Source: Przewalskia tangutica
Lineage: Eukaryota; Streptophyta; Magnoliopsida; Solanales; Solanaceae
DNA length: 64,000 nt
Direction of reading: 5' to 3'
NCBI GenBank assembly: GCA_029844215.1
Contig: CM056738.1
Location: forward strand, 43,102,388 to 43,166,387
Position numbers and translations under genes: made by a program. Positions 1-10,330 of this stretch are shown in pieces. Within the stretch, counting starts at the first letter, position 1. The number at the start of each line of letters is the position of its first letter. The notes under the pieces are model-generated. The model was not told the DNA's origin. It saw only the letters and a list, made by a program, of their open reading frames with translations, and searched no databases.

Positions 1-119
1 GTGCATTAGTTGCATTCGTGGGGGAAGTCAAGACTTGTGCACTATTGGGAATGGTTGCCATAAATGGCTCATGTCCCTCGGCATTAAATGCTCCATCGGT
101 CGAGACAAAAACAGAATTC

Positions 120-1637
120 CTAGGTGTCTTGGGAAAAATGACCTTCGGTTTCCACAATGGTTGATCTTCCAAGGCTCGTTTGAAGAGTAGACCCTCGTAC
201 TAACAACATTTGAAATTCCAAGGCTCGTGGGAAAGGGTTCCATTGAGACCCGTGACCGGTCGAGTACCCATGGATCGGTCGAAGGTGTGACCTTTTGGGA
301 TCCGCCACTCTTGAATGCCCAATGTTTATGGGAAATGATGTTCCATTGAATTCTTGGAGTCTTGACTGATGGCTCTTGGACTTCACCCTTGACCCATGGT
401 CATCTACCTGTCCCGCCTTCGACCCGAACCCACCCATGTGACCCGTCTTCCCCTCGAGAAGGGGTGACATTTCGAAAACCGCAAAACTTGCATTCCCAAT
501 GATCATGGGAAATGAAAACCCATCACATTCTCCATCTCTTGGCTGATGACTCATGGACTTCAACTCCGACCCGTGACCACTATCATGTCCCGCCTTCGAC
601 CCGTACCCACCCATGTGACCCGTCTTCCCCTCGAGAAGGGTTGACGTTTCGGAAACCGCAAAACCTGCATTCCCAATGTTCGTGGGAAATGAAGACCCAT
701 CACCTTCTCCAACCCTTGGCTGATGACTCATGGACTTCAACTCCGACCCGTGACCACCATCCTGACCCTCCATCGACCCGGGACCCCTCACTAGACCCGA
801 CTTCTCTCTGACCTCTATGTTGCCAGCCGGAAAAGGCCTCTTTTGGAGAGAAAACCCCTCGGCTTCCGCATCATTTGCCTTACCAAGATCCATGAGACTT
901 GGAGTAACTTCGGATGCAACAACCATTGAATGAGGCGTGCCATTGCCTTCCGCATCAATTAAATGCTGCAAATTACTAAATCTCTTTTGAATAAAAATCC
1001 CTTCGGCTTCCGCAACCTTTGCATTTCCAAGGCCCATGGGAAATGAAGCATTCTCTGACTCAACAACCATTGTCTGGTGACCCATGTACTTCGCCCTTGA
1101 CCCATGCCCACCCACCTGACCCGCTATCAACCCGGGACCAATCACGTGACCCTCTTTTTCCTCGACATCTATAGTGTCTGCCGGAAAAGCCCCTTCGGAT
1201 TTAGAAATCATAGACCGGTGACCCATGGGTTGCATCCACAACCCATGACCACCATCACGACCCCCCTGCAACCCGGGACCACCCTTCATACCCGCTTTCG
1301 ACCCAGGATCCCCCGCATGACCCATTTTCCCCCCAGTGTCAAGGGTTCCTACCGGAACACCACCTGAGGTCGCCACCGGAAAGTTGGGAGACTCAATGAA
1401 TTGCATCCTCGACCCATGACCACCAACAAGACCCTCTTGCAATCCATAACCACCCTCCTGACCTGCTTTCGACCCGGCTACACCCGCCTGACCCGATTTC
1501 CCCACAATGTTCAAGGTAGCTATCGGGACACCACCGGAAGCTGCCACCACCGGATTTGTACTCGAAAAATTCAAACCTTGAACAATCAAACTAATCTCTT
1601 TCTTTCTCTTGGACGTAATCTTTATATTCTTCCTCAT
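120..1637 (-). CDS. Uncharacterised glycine-rich repeat protein (main exon)
   Basis: A 505-residue open frame, the longest in the window without retroelement similarity. I do not recognise the family. It opens with a short basic stretch (KKEISL region) and then becomes low-complexity, rich in Gly, Ser and His. GGHGS/GGYGS-type motifs alternate with FP-(M/T/I)-x-(I/L)-G-x-A blocks and short acidic segments. The C-terminal half contains a 59-residue repeat visible as a 177-bp period in the DNA. There is no transmembrane segment and no clear signal peptide from the 1637 start. The frame may continue upstream through a 92-bp intron to an exon at 1747-1900. Repeat-like sequence continues left of the stop at 120, so the stop could be a recent truncation. 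Uninterrupted length in a decayed neighbourhood favours a real gene, but repetitive composition can also keep frames open by chance. Confidence 0.5.
   Translation of the reverse strand: MRKNIKITSKRKKEISLIVQGLNFSSTNPVVAASGGVPIATLNIVGKSGQAGVAGSKAGQEGGYGLQEGLVGGHGSRMQFIESPNFPVATSGGVPVGTLDTGGKMGHAGDPGSKAGMKGGPGLQGGRDGGHGLWMQPMGHRSMISKSEGAFPADTIDVEEKEGHVIGPGLIAGQVGGHGSRAKYMGHQTMVVESENASFPMGLGNAKVAEAEGIFIQKRFSNLQHLIDAEGNGTPHSMVVASEVTPSLMDLGKANDAEAEGFSLQKRPFPAGNIEVREKSGLVRGPGSMEGQDGGHGSELKSMSHQPRVGEGDGSSFPTNIGNAGFAVSETSTLLEGKTGHMGGYGSKAGHDSGHGSELKSMSHQPRDGECDGFSFPMIIGNASFAVFEMSPLLEGKTGHMGGFGSKAGQVDDHGSRVKSKSHQSRLQEFNGTSFPINIGHSRVADPKRSHLRPIHGYSTGHGSQWNPFPRALEFQMLLVRGSTLQTSLGRSTIVETEGHFSQDT
300..835. 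repeat. 177-bp in-frame tandem repeat, about three copies
   Basis: The motif CCCAATG followed by a GGGAAATGA block recurs at about 318, 495 and 672, a period of exactly 177 bp (59 codons). Units differ by point changes only over most of their length, so the period keeps the minus-strand frame open. Shorter, more diverged versions of the same blocks continue to about 1500. Confidence 0.75.
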
Positions 1638-1746
1638 GGCAAGAAGGAAGATGACTCACACTAGGACTAAATCCCTTCGATAGTGGCGGAACCAACGAAT
1701 ACACAATACTATGAAAACTTGGATGTTAAAGAAGATGAAAACTTAC

Positions 1747-1900
1747 CTTTAACAAATCGATTAATGTGAACATGAAATGAACACACAAACTTCTCCGTAA
1801 GATGAAATTGATCAAAGAACAATTCGTGATAATTCAGTTGGTGAAAATCATAGAAGAAGGGAGACATAGAAGAGCAACTAGAGGAAAATGTTGAGAGCAT
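1747..1900 (-). CDS. Possible first exon of the glycine-rich repeat gene
   Basis: An open frame begins at the ATG at 1900 and runs to a consensus plant splice donor (AAAG|GTAAGT, donor bases at 1741-1746). An acceptor ending GAG at 1655-1657 would give a 92-bp AT-rich intron. It joins in phase 1 to the frame upstream of the 1637 ATG, downstream of an in-frame stop that the splice would remove. Donor quality, intron length and phase all fit, but this is a model by eye. A second in-frame ATG lies at 1867. An RNA-seq junction would settle it. Confidence 0.35.
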
Positions 1901-1933
1901 TTTCGCCTAGTGAGAGAAACATCTCTCTAACTC

Positions 1934-1941
1934 TTTTTATA
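1934..1941 (-). promoter_or_regulatory. Candidate TATA box for the repeat-protein gene
   Basis: On the minus strand the sequence reads TATAAAAA, 34 bp upstream of the ATG at 1900 and about 67 bp upstream of the next in-frame ATG at 1867. The spacing suits initiation a few bases before 1900, which makes the 1867 ATG the more comfortable start. No other promoter element was identified. Confidence 0.3.
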
Positions 1942-1956
1942 TGTTCCCACTTCTCC

Positions 1957-2011
1957 GTATGATTCTTGCTTTGGGTGCAAGAGGTCCTGAGTTCGATTCT
2001 CGAAATGCCCC
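1957..2011 (+). pseudogene. tRNA-Pro(UGG) fragment, 5' truncated
   Basis: It matches tRNA-Pro from position 18 in the D loop to the 3' end, with loop TTTGGGT (anticodon TGG). The acceptor and D-arm 5' halves are missing. The anticodon stem reads CTTGC/GCAAG instead of CTCGC/GCGAG, so both strands changed and pairing is kept. The flank to its right (about 2012-2110) is the same as the flank right of the intact gene at 3687, showing that both sit in copies of one repeat unit. Confidence 0.8.
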
Positions 2012-2364
2012 CAATTGTTTTAGTAGCTCTTTTTAATTCTCAAATTCTGACAGCAATAAAATAATTCTTTATTTCATAAATAATACAAAAAAGGGCAACT
2101 TTTACAAGCAAACTGCAATATGTATTTGTCAATGCAGACAACCTAGTTAATTCTTCTTTGGATAATACTGCTCATGAGCTTCTTTTTTTTTTAAATCCTG
2201 ATCAGAATGGTTTGTGATGTAAGTCAACTAACTTTTCAGCCAAAAATCATTTTAATATCTCACCATGTAAGATGAGATTCCTCCTACTCTCAAACAACAA
2301 TAATTCGATTAAATGGTAAAACAACCTCTTGCGAGAAATGTGAAGTAAGATCGCGTCTGATAGG

Positions 2365-2428
2365 CCCAATGGTCCGCCCTTCTGGACCCTGACATTGCGG
2401 GAGCTTAGTGCACCGGGCTACCCTTTTT
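2365..2428 (+). mobile_element. Au-like SINE 3' remnant
   Basis: It resembles the 3' end of the fuller SINE at 14904-15077: a CCGCCCTTCTGGACCC block, then GGGAGCTTAGTGCACCGGGCT and a T-rich tail. Only the last third of the element is present. Confidence 0.65.
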
Positions 2429-3167
2429 TTCAGTCAAGCCAGCTGATTTGTGCTTACCTGCAACTTTACCTGATCTGAAAGTAACAAAATCCAACATAGA
2501 ACTTCTAAGTGATACCTAAGACACGAAGGAATTGATAACCAGAAAAATGTCATTGCAGTTCTACATTTGTTTTCAATTCGAGCAAGTAGCAAAACTAAGT
2601 GATAGTTAGCAAATATATTTGTCCTTAAGCAAAGATTAATAAACAATGTTCACTTTTTTGGATCATGGAGATAAAAAATGACAGCCGAAATTATTAGTCA
2701 ATGGCAGAAAAATGTTACCAAGTGGTATGTTGTCTGTTCGGCATAGGAGCTCAGATTAATAACCCCTGTTGATGAATCATTCATTTATTTTTACTTTAGT
2801 AATGAACATCACAAGCTTCATGTTGTTTTCTGAGCCAACTTATAATGAGCTGCAGAATAAAACACAAACAAGGATCACAGACTAGATTAATCAAGAAGGT
2901 ATCTGAGATAAACAAGAAATCAGAGAAAACCAAAAGCAATGCCAGTGTTTTCCTCTTTATCATTCCTAAATATAGCATGTTCTACTTAAGTAGTGACTTC
3001 AACTCGCATTATGGTGCTAAAATACGATGCAATTAAATCATCTAATGCCAGAAATCTTATTTCATTACCCTATAATAGTTCTTTGCAACATGTCCGAATT
3101 CAGATATCCAAAGGACTTAGTATGATTAAAAAAAACTACTAAAATACACCAATCAGAGAATAATATA

Positions 3168-3387
3168 AGGGTGTTTGGATTGACTTTTAAAAAGTAGCTT
3201 ATAAGCTAAAAGCCAAAAGCCATAATAAGTTGGTAATACCCAACTTTTGGCTTTTGGCTTATTTTTGTACTTTTCATGCCGAAAAGTAAGTGCTTTTAAG
3301 CACTTTTTTTCATTGCCAAACACCACAAAAACTAGAAAAGCGTTTAAAAGCCAATAAACACTTAAAATAAGCCAATTCAAACACCCT
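3168..3387. mobile_element. MITE-like element with long inverted termini
   Basis: About 220 bp with imperfect terminal inverted repeats (AGGGTGTTTGGATTG against AGGGTGTTTGAATTGG on the other strand). Its interior is itself palindromic, with AAAGCCAAAAGCC facing GGCTTTTGGCTT. There is no coding capacity. I could not fix a clean target duplication, so the superfamily (hAT or Harbinger-like) is open. It interrupts the tRNA-Pro spacer. Confidence 0.6.
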
Positions 3388-3686
3388 CTAAACATTGGAG
3401 GAAAGTCTGCAAAGTAGAAGATTTAAGAACTCGCTTTGCTTATATAGTGACACACTTACACTATTCTAATGATGATAAATAAAAGGTGCACTGCTCAACT
3501 CCTCATGATGTGGGGTCCAAGTGGGACCACAAGATCTATCAGACATCTGTTACCTCACATTTCTACAAAAGACCAGAAATGAGGAGTCTAAAGATAAAAT
3601 TATCTGCAAGGAATGATATGACATATATGATATAATCAGGTTATTGCTGATACAGAGAAGACCACATAGATCACTCTTCAACAAGT

Positions 3687-3758
3687 GGGCATTTGGTCTA
3701 GTGGTATGATTCTCGCTTTGGGTGCGAGAGGTCCCGAGTTCAATTCTCGGAATGCCCC
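3687..3758 (+). tRNA. tRNA-Pro(UGG)
   Basis: A 72-nt cloverleaf. Acceptor GGGCATT pairs with AATGCCC, the anticodon stem is CTCGC/GCGAG with loop TTTGGGT (anticodon TGG), and the T arm is CCGAG-TTCAATT-CTCGG. Internal A box (TGGTCTAGTGG) and B box (GAGTTCAATTCTC) are in place. CAA motifs lie just upstream and a T run follows, as expected for plant RNA polymerase III genes. All stems pair, so it is probably functional. Confidence 0.93.
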
Positions 3759-4768
3759 CAATTTTTTAGTAGCTCTTTTTAATCCTCAAATTCTGACAGC
3801 AATAAAATAATTCTTCATTTCATGAAATAATACAAAAAGGCAACTTTTACAAGCAAACTGCAATATGTATTTGTAATCCATTTTATTGAAAGAACAATAA
3901 CCATAATATCTGACAAGTCAAAATGCCTCTGTATCATCATTATTTTAAAAAAAAAAGAGATTGAATACACAAATAACAAAATTATTTGTTGTTTCTTTTA
4001 ATACAAAATTTAACTTTACACATGACCTCCCCTTATGAAACAATGCAGATACAAAAAGGAGCTGCTCTCGCTATGCGTGATTCGAGAAGACCTGACCACA
4101 AGTGCCTATCAGACGCAACCTTAACTCACATTTCTGCAAAGGTTCGCTTTCACGGCCAACTCATGACCTCCCACACAAGACAACAATTTTATCGATTCTC
4201 AAGGCCCTGCGGATAAGATAAGACATTATTCATCCAAAAGAATACCTACTCAATGCCCTATTTAATGTAATAAACTTCTACAGGTACAAAAGTAGTACAA
4301 ATGTGGTAGGTTTGAGCAAATATGTAATTTTATATATGGGCAGTTGTAGAGGTGCTCAATAAAATTACCTGACTAGATAGTATTAGAGATGATCAGAAGT
4401 CAACCATGATATCAAATCGTGGAGTCGAGTTATCCTTTGTTTACTATCAGCTCTTATTCTTTTTTTAATTCAAATGCAAAGCTCCAGGAAAAAGTCAGAA
4501 TATCTGATATAACTTATGTACAGCTAATTCCTATAACTAGCATATATGCATTTATTCAAGTTAGCTAGGAAATTTATGGCCAAATAGCAATTACCAAATA
4601 AGATATTAATGAGTGATGACACAAAGCAATACTGAACCTGTTCTGACAGTTATGACAACTCACAGATCTACAGAGTTATATAGTAATGATGCAAAGAAAA
4701 ATTAGCAAGCTACAGATGGAACATAAAGTAAAGATGGATTGGAAAGGGGAGAAAATAATTCAACAACA
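3759..4768. repeat. Tandem-array spacer between tRNA-Pro(UGG) and tRNA-Pro(AGG)
   Basis: No supported gene. The first 100 bp repeat the flank after the 1957 fragment. The latter half (about 4320-4768) recurs left of the tRNAs at 12260 and 17445, for example the GATCAGAAGTCAAC block at 4390 and about 11850. The 76-residue frame at 3986 is not conserved. Confidence 0.65.
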
Positions 4769-4840
4769 GGGCATTTGGTCTAGTGGTATGATTCTCGCTT
4801 AGGGTGCGAGAGGTCCCGAGTTCAATTCTCGGAATGCCCC
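4769..4840 (+). tRNA. tRNA-Pro(AGG)
   Basis: The same 72-nt cloverleaf as at 3687 with a single change in the anticodon loop (TTAGGGT, anticodon AGG). All stems pair, A and B boxes are intact, and an ATTTTC run follows. It is probably functional and decodes CCU/CCC after A34 modification. Confidence 0.93.
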
Positions 4841-5658
4841 ATTTTCAAAACTTGGCCTTTTAACATGTCCTACTTAGTAATACCATCTGTGAGCAAAAGT
4901 TAACAGAACAATTTCAGAAGTTTTTTTATAACGCGCACAGGTACCGAGCAACTTTATTCACCAAGATTTATGCAAATAGAAAGAAATCAATTAATGTCTA
5001 GGCCATACCTTTGGATGCAAGTTAAGAGCACTAATTGATAGTTAAAACTAAGAAACAACAACCAATTTGTTAAGAGCGCTTTATTCGCCCAAGACTCAAA
5101 TTAGTAAAACCAATGAATGTAATTAATATCAGTTATGCATCAATACACTAGAGAAATGATATAACAAATCAAAATTCAGGCAAATAATGTTTATGCATCA
5201 AAAATAGAAAGGTGGTGGTGGGAAATAGTTTTAGTTCATAAGCAGGAAAAGTATCTCAGCTTAGAACTAAGAACACTGGAAACTGTAGCTGGAGGAGAAT
5301 TATGAGAAAATCCAAAGGCTTCAAGTAGTAATTCAGGATGTTTGAGGCGGATTGTGAAGAAAAATCCTACCAGTATACAACTGCTTCATAAAGAAAATAG
5401 TGCAACATTATCATTTTCACCCCGTTGCAAGTCAAGAAGGGAAGTGAAAATGAACTGCAACAAGTCCAATACCCAGTCCACTCAAAGACCGTCTATACGT
5501 TCTTATGACAAGTTCCTTTTAGCATTTTGTTGGTTGTCTTCGTAACTACTGTAAATTTGTATCCTTGCCTTTGTATAATTAACTTATATTTTCCAGACGA
5601 TAGAAATGTCAAACTTCCAGCTATCATTAAGATTGTCTCTGAGGGACCATCAACAGCT
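4841..5658. repeat. Tandem-array spacer after tRNA-Pro(AGG)
   Basis: No supported gene. It is collinear with 12332-13431, sharing for example the AATTAGTAAAACCAATGA block and the CTGCTTCATAA block. The short frame at 5342-5545 is not retained in the paralogous unit. Position about 5595-5620 is the empty counterpart of the SINE insertion at 13177. Confidence 0.7.
4935..5008 (-). mobile_element. Degenerate TS/SolS-like SINE remnant
   Basis: Weak similarity to the middle of the SINE at 13177-13403: AGGTACCGAGCAACTTTA, CACCAAG, and GAAAGAAATCA in the same order. No ends are visible. Confidence 0.35.
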
Positions 5659-5710
5659 GAGCATTTGGTCTAGTGGTATAATTCTCGCTTTGGGTGCGAG
5701 AGGTCCCGAG
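5659..5710 (+). pseudogene. tRNA-Pro(UGG) fragment, 3' truncated
   Basis: It matches tRNA-Pro positions 1-52, with A at position 2 and the TTTGGGT loop. It breaks in the T arm, where GTCCCGAG is followed directly by GTCCCAATTTTTT, losing the T loop and the 3' acceptor strand. A deletion between short GTCCC/GCCCC repeats is a likely cause. Confidence 0.85.
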
Positions 5711-6541
5711 GTCCCAATTTTTTATTTAACTATTTTTAATCCTGAAATTCTGACAGCAATAACTATTCCAAGATAACATATGATTCTTATTTAATAGTTT
5801 ACGAACATAAAACCTTAGTCTTGTATATACAATTCAATTGAACTGGATAAATTTCTTGATTTCAAGAAATAACAAAAAAAGTAACTTTTGCATGTAAACT
5901 GCAATATATATTTTTTTAATCCAAACTGTCAATGCAGACAACCAAGAGTTAATTCTTCTATGAATATACACACTGTTCAACTTCCCTGTTCAGAATACTT
6001 TCAGTCATTGTAACAACTAATTTTTCAGCCAAATTTCATTTTTAATATCTCACCATGTAAGATGAGATTCCTCCTACTCTCAAACAAAACTAGGTCCAAC
6101 TCATCTGGATCTAAAGGTTAAAAAGTAAAAAATAAATAAATAAAACATGAAGAGACCAACTAAGGCAAATTTATGTGGATCAGAATTGTGCTCACCTGCA
6201 ACTTTACCAGGTATGAAAGTCCAAAATCAAACATAGAACTCCTAAGTGATCCCTAAGACACGAAGGAATTGATTAGCACAAGGTGCATCTCAACTATAAC
6301 AAGTGAAAGTCTTGAAATACGTAGCTTTGCATTTGTTTTCAATTTCAGAGAGCAAAATGAATTCTAATAAAATATACCACGCTGATAGGTCTGTAGGACT
6401 CGGAGAAAATGAACACTAGACTGCAAAAGGAGAAGAGTTAACAACTCTCTCTACTTATACTGACACTATCCTAATGACAATGAGACCAAATTGAATTCCT
6501 CGGAAAATCTTCAGGTAAGCAAATTGCAGATCAAAGACGTT
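5711..6541. repeat. Tandem-array spacer, interrupted by a Copia element
   Basis: No gene seen. It is collinear with the unit at 13504 onward (CTGACAGCAATAA block, CACCATGTAAGATGAGATTC block, AAATGCAGATC-like block at the right end). Homology stops at about 6535-6541 where a Copia LTR begins. Confidence 0.65.
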
Positions 6542-6683
6542 TGTGAGAAATTATGGGAGAAAATATATTATTGAATTGTTGTATCTACATTATTACATTG
6601 AGCCTTATTTATAGATATTACATCTCAATCTTTTTTCATGTAGGATACTACATACAAATCTTATTCCTACTCCTATTCTAACA
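6542..6683 (-). repeat. Copia 3' LTR (142 bp)
   Basis: On the minus strand it starts TGTTAGAATAGGAG at 6683 and ends TTTCTCACA at 6542 (TG...CA). It is directly preceded by a polypurine tract (GAGGGGGAGTG, about 6684-6692). The right boundary is firm; the left end is chosen from the TG...CA rule and the loss of array homology. Confidence 0.6.
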
Positions 6684-6690
6684 CTCCCCC

Positions 6691-7150
6691 TCAAGCTGGT
6701 GCATACAAGTCATATGTACCGAGCTTGTTACAGATGTATGTAATACGCGGATGAGTAAGTGACTTGGTGAAAACATCTGCAAGCTGATCACTCGACTTTA
6801 CAAATTTAGTAACAATATCTCCGGAGAGTATCTTTTCCCTGACAAAGTGACAGTCAATCTCAATGTGCTTAGTCCTCTCATGAAATAATGGATTTGATGT
6901 GATATGAAGGGTTGCTTTGTTATCACACACAAGTTTCATTTGACTGATTTCTCCAAATTTTAGTTCTCTAAACAACTGCTTAATCCAAACTAGCTCACAA
7001 GTTGCTACAGTCATTGTTCGATACTCTGATTCAGCACTAGATCAAGAAACGACACTACTCTTCCAGGACACCAAATTACCTCCTATTAACACACAATATC
7101 CGGATGTAGAACGTCTATCAGAGGGTGATCCTGCATAATCAACGTCTCTA
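6691..7150 (-). pseudogene. Copia RNase H remnant
   Basis: The last 107 residues are open and carry the typical Copia RNase H end: CDNKA, the PLFHERTKHIEIDCHFVRE block, then DQLADVFTKSL. Upstream frames (to about 7150) carry SRSS-like and GYCVL-like blocks with a stop between. It would remove RNA from the RNA/DNA hybrid during reverse transcription. Confidence 0.85.
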
Positions 7151-7427
7151 TATCCAACGATTTGCTCATGGCCTCAATCTTCAAAAAGGATTCCTTTACC
7201 TGGAGCTGACTTAATATATCGCAGAATGCAGATAACTGCATCCCAATGACTATCACAGGGAGAATCCATAAACGGACTTACAACACTCACAGGAAATGAA
7301 ATGTCAGGTCTAGTTACTGTGAGACCAACCACCTATATCTTCCAGGATCACTGAGTAGCTCCACCTGTCCTGACAAGAGTTTAGCATTCGGATCCATAGG
7401 AGTGTCAATGGGTTTACAACCAATCAG

Positions 7428-7892
7428 TCATGTCTCCTCAAGAATGTCTAAGGCATACTTGCGTTGCGAAATAACAAAACCTGGCGTGGATTGGGCAACC
7501 TCAATACCTAAAAAATACTTCAGTCTGCCAAGATTCTTAGTCTGAAAATGCTGAAAGAGATGTTGCTTTAAATTAGTGATACTATCTTGATCAATGCCAG
7601 TTATAACGATATCGTCAATATAAACCACCAAATAAATACTCATATCTGGAGCAGAATGTCGATAAAACACATAATGATCTGCTTCACTGCGGGTCATACC
7701 AAACTCTTTAATTATTGTGTTGAATTTACCAAACCAGTCTCGTGGAGGTTGTTTCAGACAATAAAGTGACTGACGCAATCGACATACCAGATGACTAGAC
7801 TCCCCCTGAGCAATAAAATCGGGTGCCTGCACCATATAAACTTTCTCCTCAAGATCACCATCATCATGGAGAAAAACATTCTTAATGTCCAA
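7428..7892 (-). pseudogene. Copia reverse transcriptase core fragment
   Basis: The 154-residue frame holds MDIKNVFLHD (first catalytic aspartate), the LYCLKQPPRDW block, the YIDD catalytic motif (YIDDIVITG) and KYFLGIEVA. Neighbouring frames to about 8100 carry the KARLV-like block. Frameshifts separate it from RNase H and from the linker at 7949-8410. Confidence 0.88.
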
Positions 7893-8425
7893 CTGATAAA
7901 GAGGTCAATGACGGACAACAACCATGGATAGAAAAAGACGAACAGATGCTATTTTATCCACAGAAGAGAAAGTATCATTTTAATCAAGCCCAAATATCTG
8001 TGTATACCCCTTCGCAACAAGGCGGGCCTTAAGCCGATCAACTTGGCCGCCCGAATCAATTTTAGCTGCATAAATCCCAAGACAACCAATAGTAGATTTA
8101 CCTGAAGGGAGAGGAACAAGCTCTCAAGTATCGTGTGTAAAGTAAACATCTCGTCAATCATAGCCTGTCGCCATCTAGGATGAGAAATGGCTTCACCTGT
8201 AGACATAAGAATGGGGACAGAGGACAATGATGATACAAAGGCATAATGGGATGATGATAGACGATGATAACTTAAAAAGGTATAATGTGGGTTAGTATTA
8301 CGAGTGGACCTGTTACCTTTCTGAAGTGTAATCGGTTGATCAGGAGGAGACAAGTCTGTAGAGTACAGTGGTCCGACATGACATGAATCATCTAGCCCGA
8401 TATGGTCCACGCCGACGCGGTCGAC

Positions 8426-9389
8426 GATGATAAGTCAGAAGTGGTGGCACTGTGGCTAGAGATGTAGAAGTAACTGTAGATTCCTCAAAGGTCGGTGTAG
8501 GTAAAACCTGAGATATATGTAAGACCTCAGAGATATCAAGATGATCAGAAGGAGACCTAAAGTAAAATTGAGACTCAAAAAATGTGACATCGGCAGACAT
8601 AAGATATCGACGGAGATCAGGTGAGAAGCAACGATACCCCTTTTGAACTCGAGAATAACCAAGAAAGACACATTTAATAGAGAGAAGGGCTAATTTATCT
8701 ATCCTAGAGCTAGATTATGCACAAAACATGTGCTCCCAAAAACACGAGGAAGAGAGTATAGAGATGACTGAGGAGATAATATGGAATATAGAATCTGATT
8801 CTGAATAGATGATGAGGGCATTCGATTAATTATATGGCAAGTTGTCTGCATCGCCCCAAAAGCGCAGCGAAACATGGGATTCAATGAGAAGAGTGATGAT
8901 AAGTCAGAAGTGGTGGCACTGTGGCTAGAGATGTAGAAGTAACTGTAGATTCCTCAAAGGTCGGTGTAGGTAAAACCTGAGATATATGTAAGACCTCAGA
9001 GATATCAAGATGATCAGAAGGAGACCTAAAGTAAAATTGAGACTCAAAAAATGTGACATCGGCAGACATAAGATATCGACGGAGATCAGGTGAGAAGCAA
9101 CGATACCCCTTTTGAATTCGAGAATAACCAAGAAAGACACATTTAAGAGAGAAAGGTTAATTTATCTATCCCTAGAGCTAGATTATGCACAAAACATGTA
9201 CTCCCAAAAACACGAGGAAGAGAGTATAGAGATGACTGAGGAGATAATATGGAATATAGAATCTGATTCTGAATAGATGATGAGGGCATTCGATTAATTA
9301 TATGGCAAGTTGTCTGCATCGCCCCAAAAGCGCAGCGGAACATGGGACCCCAAAAGCGCAGCGGAACATGGGATTCAATGAGAAGAGTG
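8426..9389 (-). repeat. 469-bp tandem duplication inside the Copia integrase/linker region
   Basis: Copy 1 (8426-8894) and copy 2 (8895-9389) both start GATGATAAGTCAGAAG and both end with ATTCAATGAGAAGAGT. Copy 2 contains an additional 26-bp duplication at about 9323-9374 (CCCCAAAAGCGCAGCGGAAC twice). The two copies differ by only a few bases, so the duplication is younger than the element. Confidence 0.9.
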
Positions 9390-9410
9390 CAAGCAGTCTC
9401 AATGAGATGC

Positions 9411-9900
9411 CTATTTTTCCGTTATGCTACCCCGTTCTGCTGAGGGGTGTACGGACAAAGATATTTGATGAATAATTCCTTGGTAAGTCATAAACTGCTG
9501 AAACTGGGAGGATTTGTATTCTAAGGCATTATCACTCCGAAAAGTACGAATAGAAACACCAAATTGATTTTGTATTTCAGCACAACTCTTAAATATAAAG
9601 AATAACTCAGAACGATCTTTCATTAAGAATAGCCAAGTACATCTGGAAAAACCGTCAACGATACTAACAATATAACGAAATCCTAAAGGTGAAATGACTC
9701 TACTAGGGCCCCAAATATCAGAATGAACTATTGAAAAAATAGACTATGCACGACTCTCAGCACTACATGGAAAGGTAGTGCGAGTGTGTATCCCAAGTTG
9801 ACACGACTCACAATCTAATTTGGACAGACTAGACAAATTAGGCACCATCTTTTAGAGCTTGGACCGACTCATATGTCCCAATCGTTTATGGATTAAGTCT
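9411..9900 (-). pseudogene. Copia integrase core remnant
   Basis: The 70-residue frame at 9411-9623 carries the FRSDNALEY block, the second catalytic aspartate of the DDE integrase, followed by GIIHQISLSVHP. The adjoining copied segments (8699-9343) hold the downstream CHIINRMPSS block, and the region to about 9900 holds the HRLGHM-like pre-integrase zinc region. It is broken by stops. Confidence 0.8.
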
Positions 9901-10206
9901 GGAGGATCTGTAATGGAGTATGCTGTGGAGGAATTAGGAGAGGTAAGATAGTAGAGACCTTGTGATTCATATTCTGCACCAATCACCTGTCCGTAGTGCG
10001 GTCCTGCATAACAAAAAAATCATCAAGAAATATTATGGCACAATTTAGGGCACGTGTCAAACGACTGACAGATGCAAGATTAACGGGACAACTAGGGACA
10101 TAAAGAACGGAGTTTAGAGTGACAGAAGATAGGAGATTAGCTTGTCCAACCCCTTTTGGTTTTGTTTGGATCCCATTGGCTAAAGTAACCGGAGGAAGGG
10201 ACTGTG

Positions 10207-10330
10207 AATAAATAATTTGACAAAAGTAATTTGTTATCAGAAATATGATCAGAAGCGCCTGAGTCAACGACCCACGATGGACGGATACTAGACTGTGAAA
10301 CACAAACGAAGGAATTACCAGCAACATAAG
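10207..10330 (-). pseudogene. Copia aspartic protease remnant
   Basis: One minus-strand frame reads a W-VVDSGASDHIS block, with the catalytic D-S-G of Copia retropepsins, just upstream of the integrase region. A frameshift follows within about 30 codons. Confidence 0.75.

Larger units (their letters stand above)
2012..3686. repeat. Tandem-array spacer (tRNA-Pro repeat unit)
   Basis: AT-rich sequence without a supported gene. Blocks recur at 3759-3870, 5711-6260, 13504-14660 and elsewhere, for example the stretch after the tRNA beginning AGTAGCTC, the CACCATGTAAGATGAGATTC block (2262 and 6052) and the ACACGAAGGAATTGAT block (2521 and 6257). It holds a SINE remnant and a MITE, listed separately. 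Small open frames here are not conserved between units. Confidence 0.75.

Noticed and set aside
512..1664. Plus-strand frames of 87-99 residues opposite the repeat protein
   Set aside because: They are antisense to the 505-residue frame, and their Thr/Pro/His-rich composition follows from its glycine-rich codons.
8388..9140. Repeated minus-strand frames as separate genes
   Set aside because: They are two copies of one Copia segment created by the 469-bp duplication.
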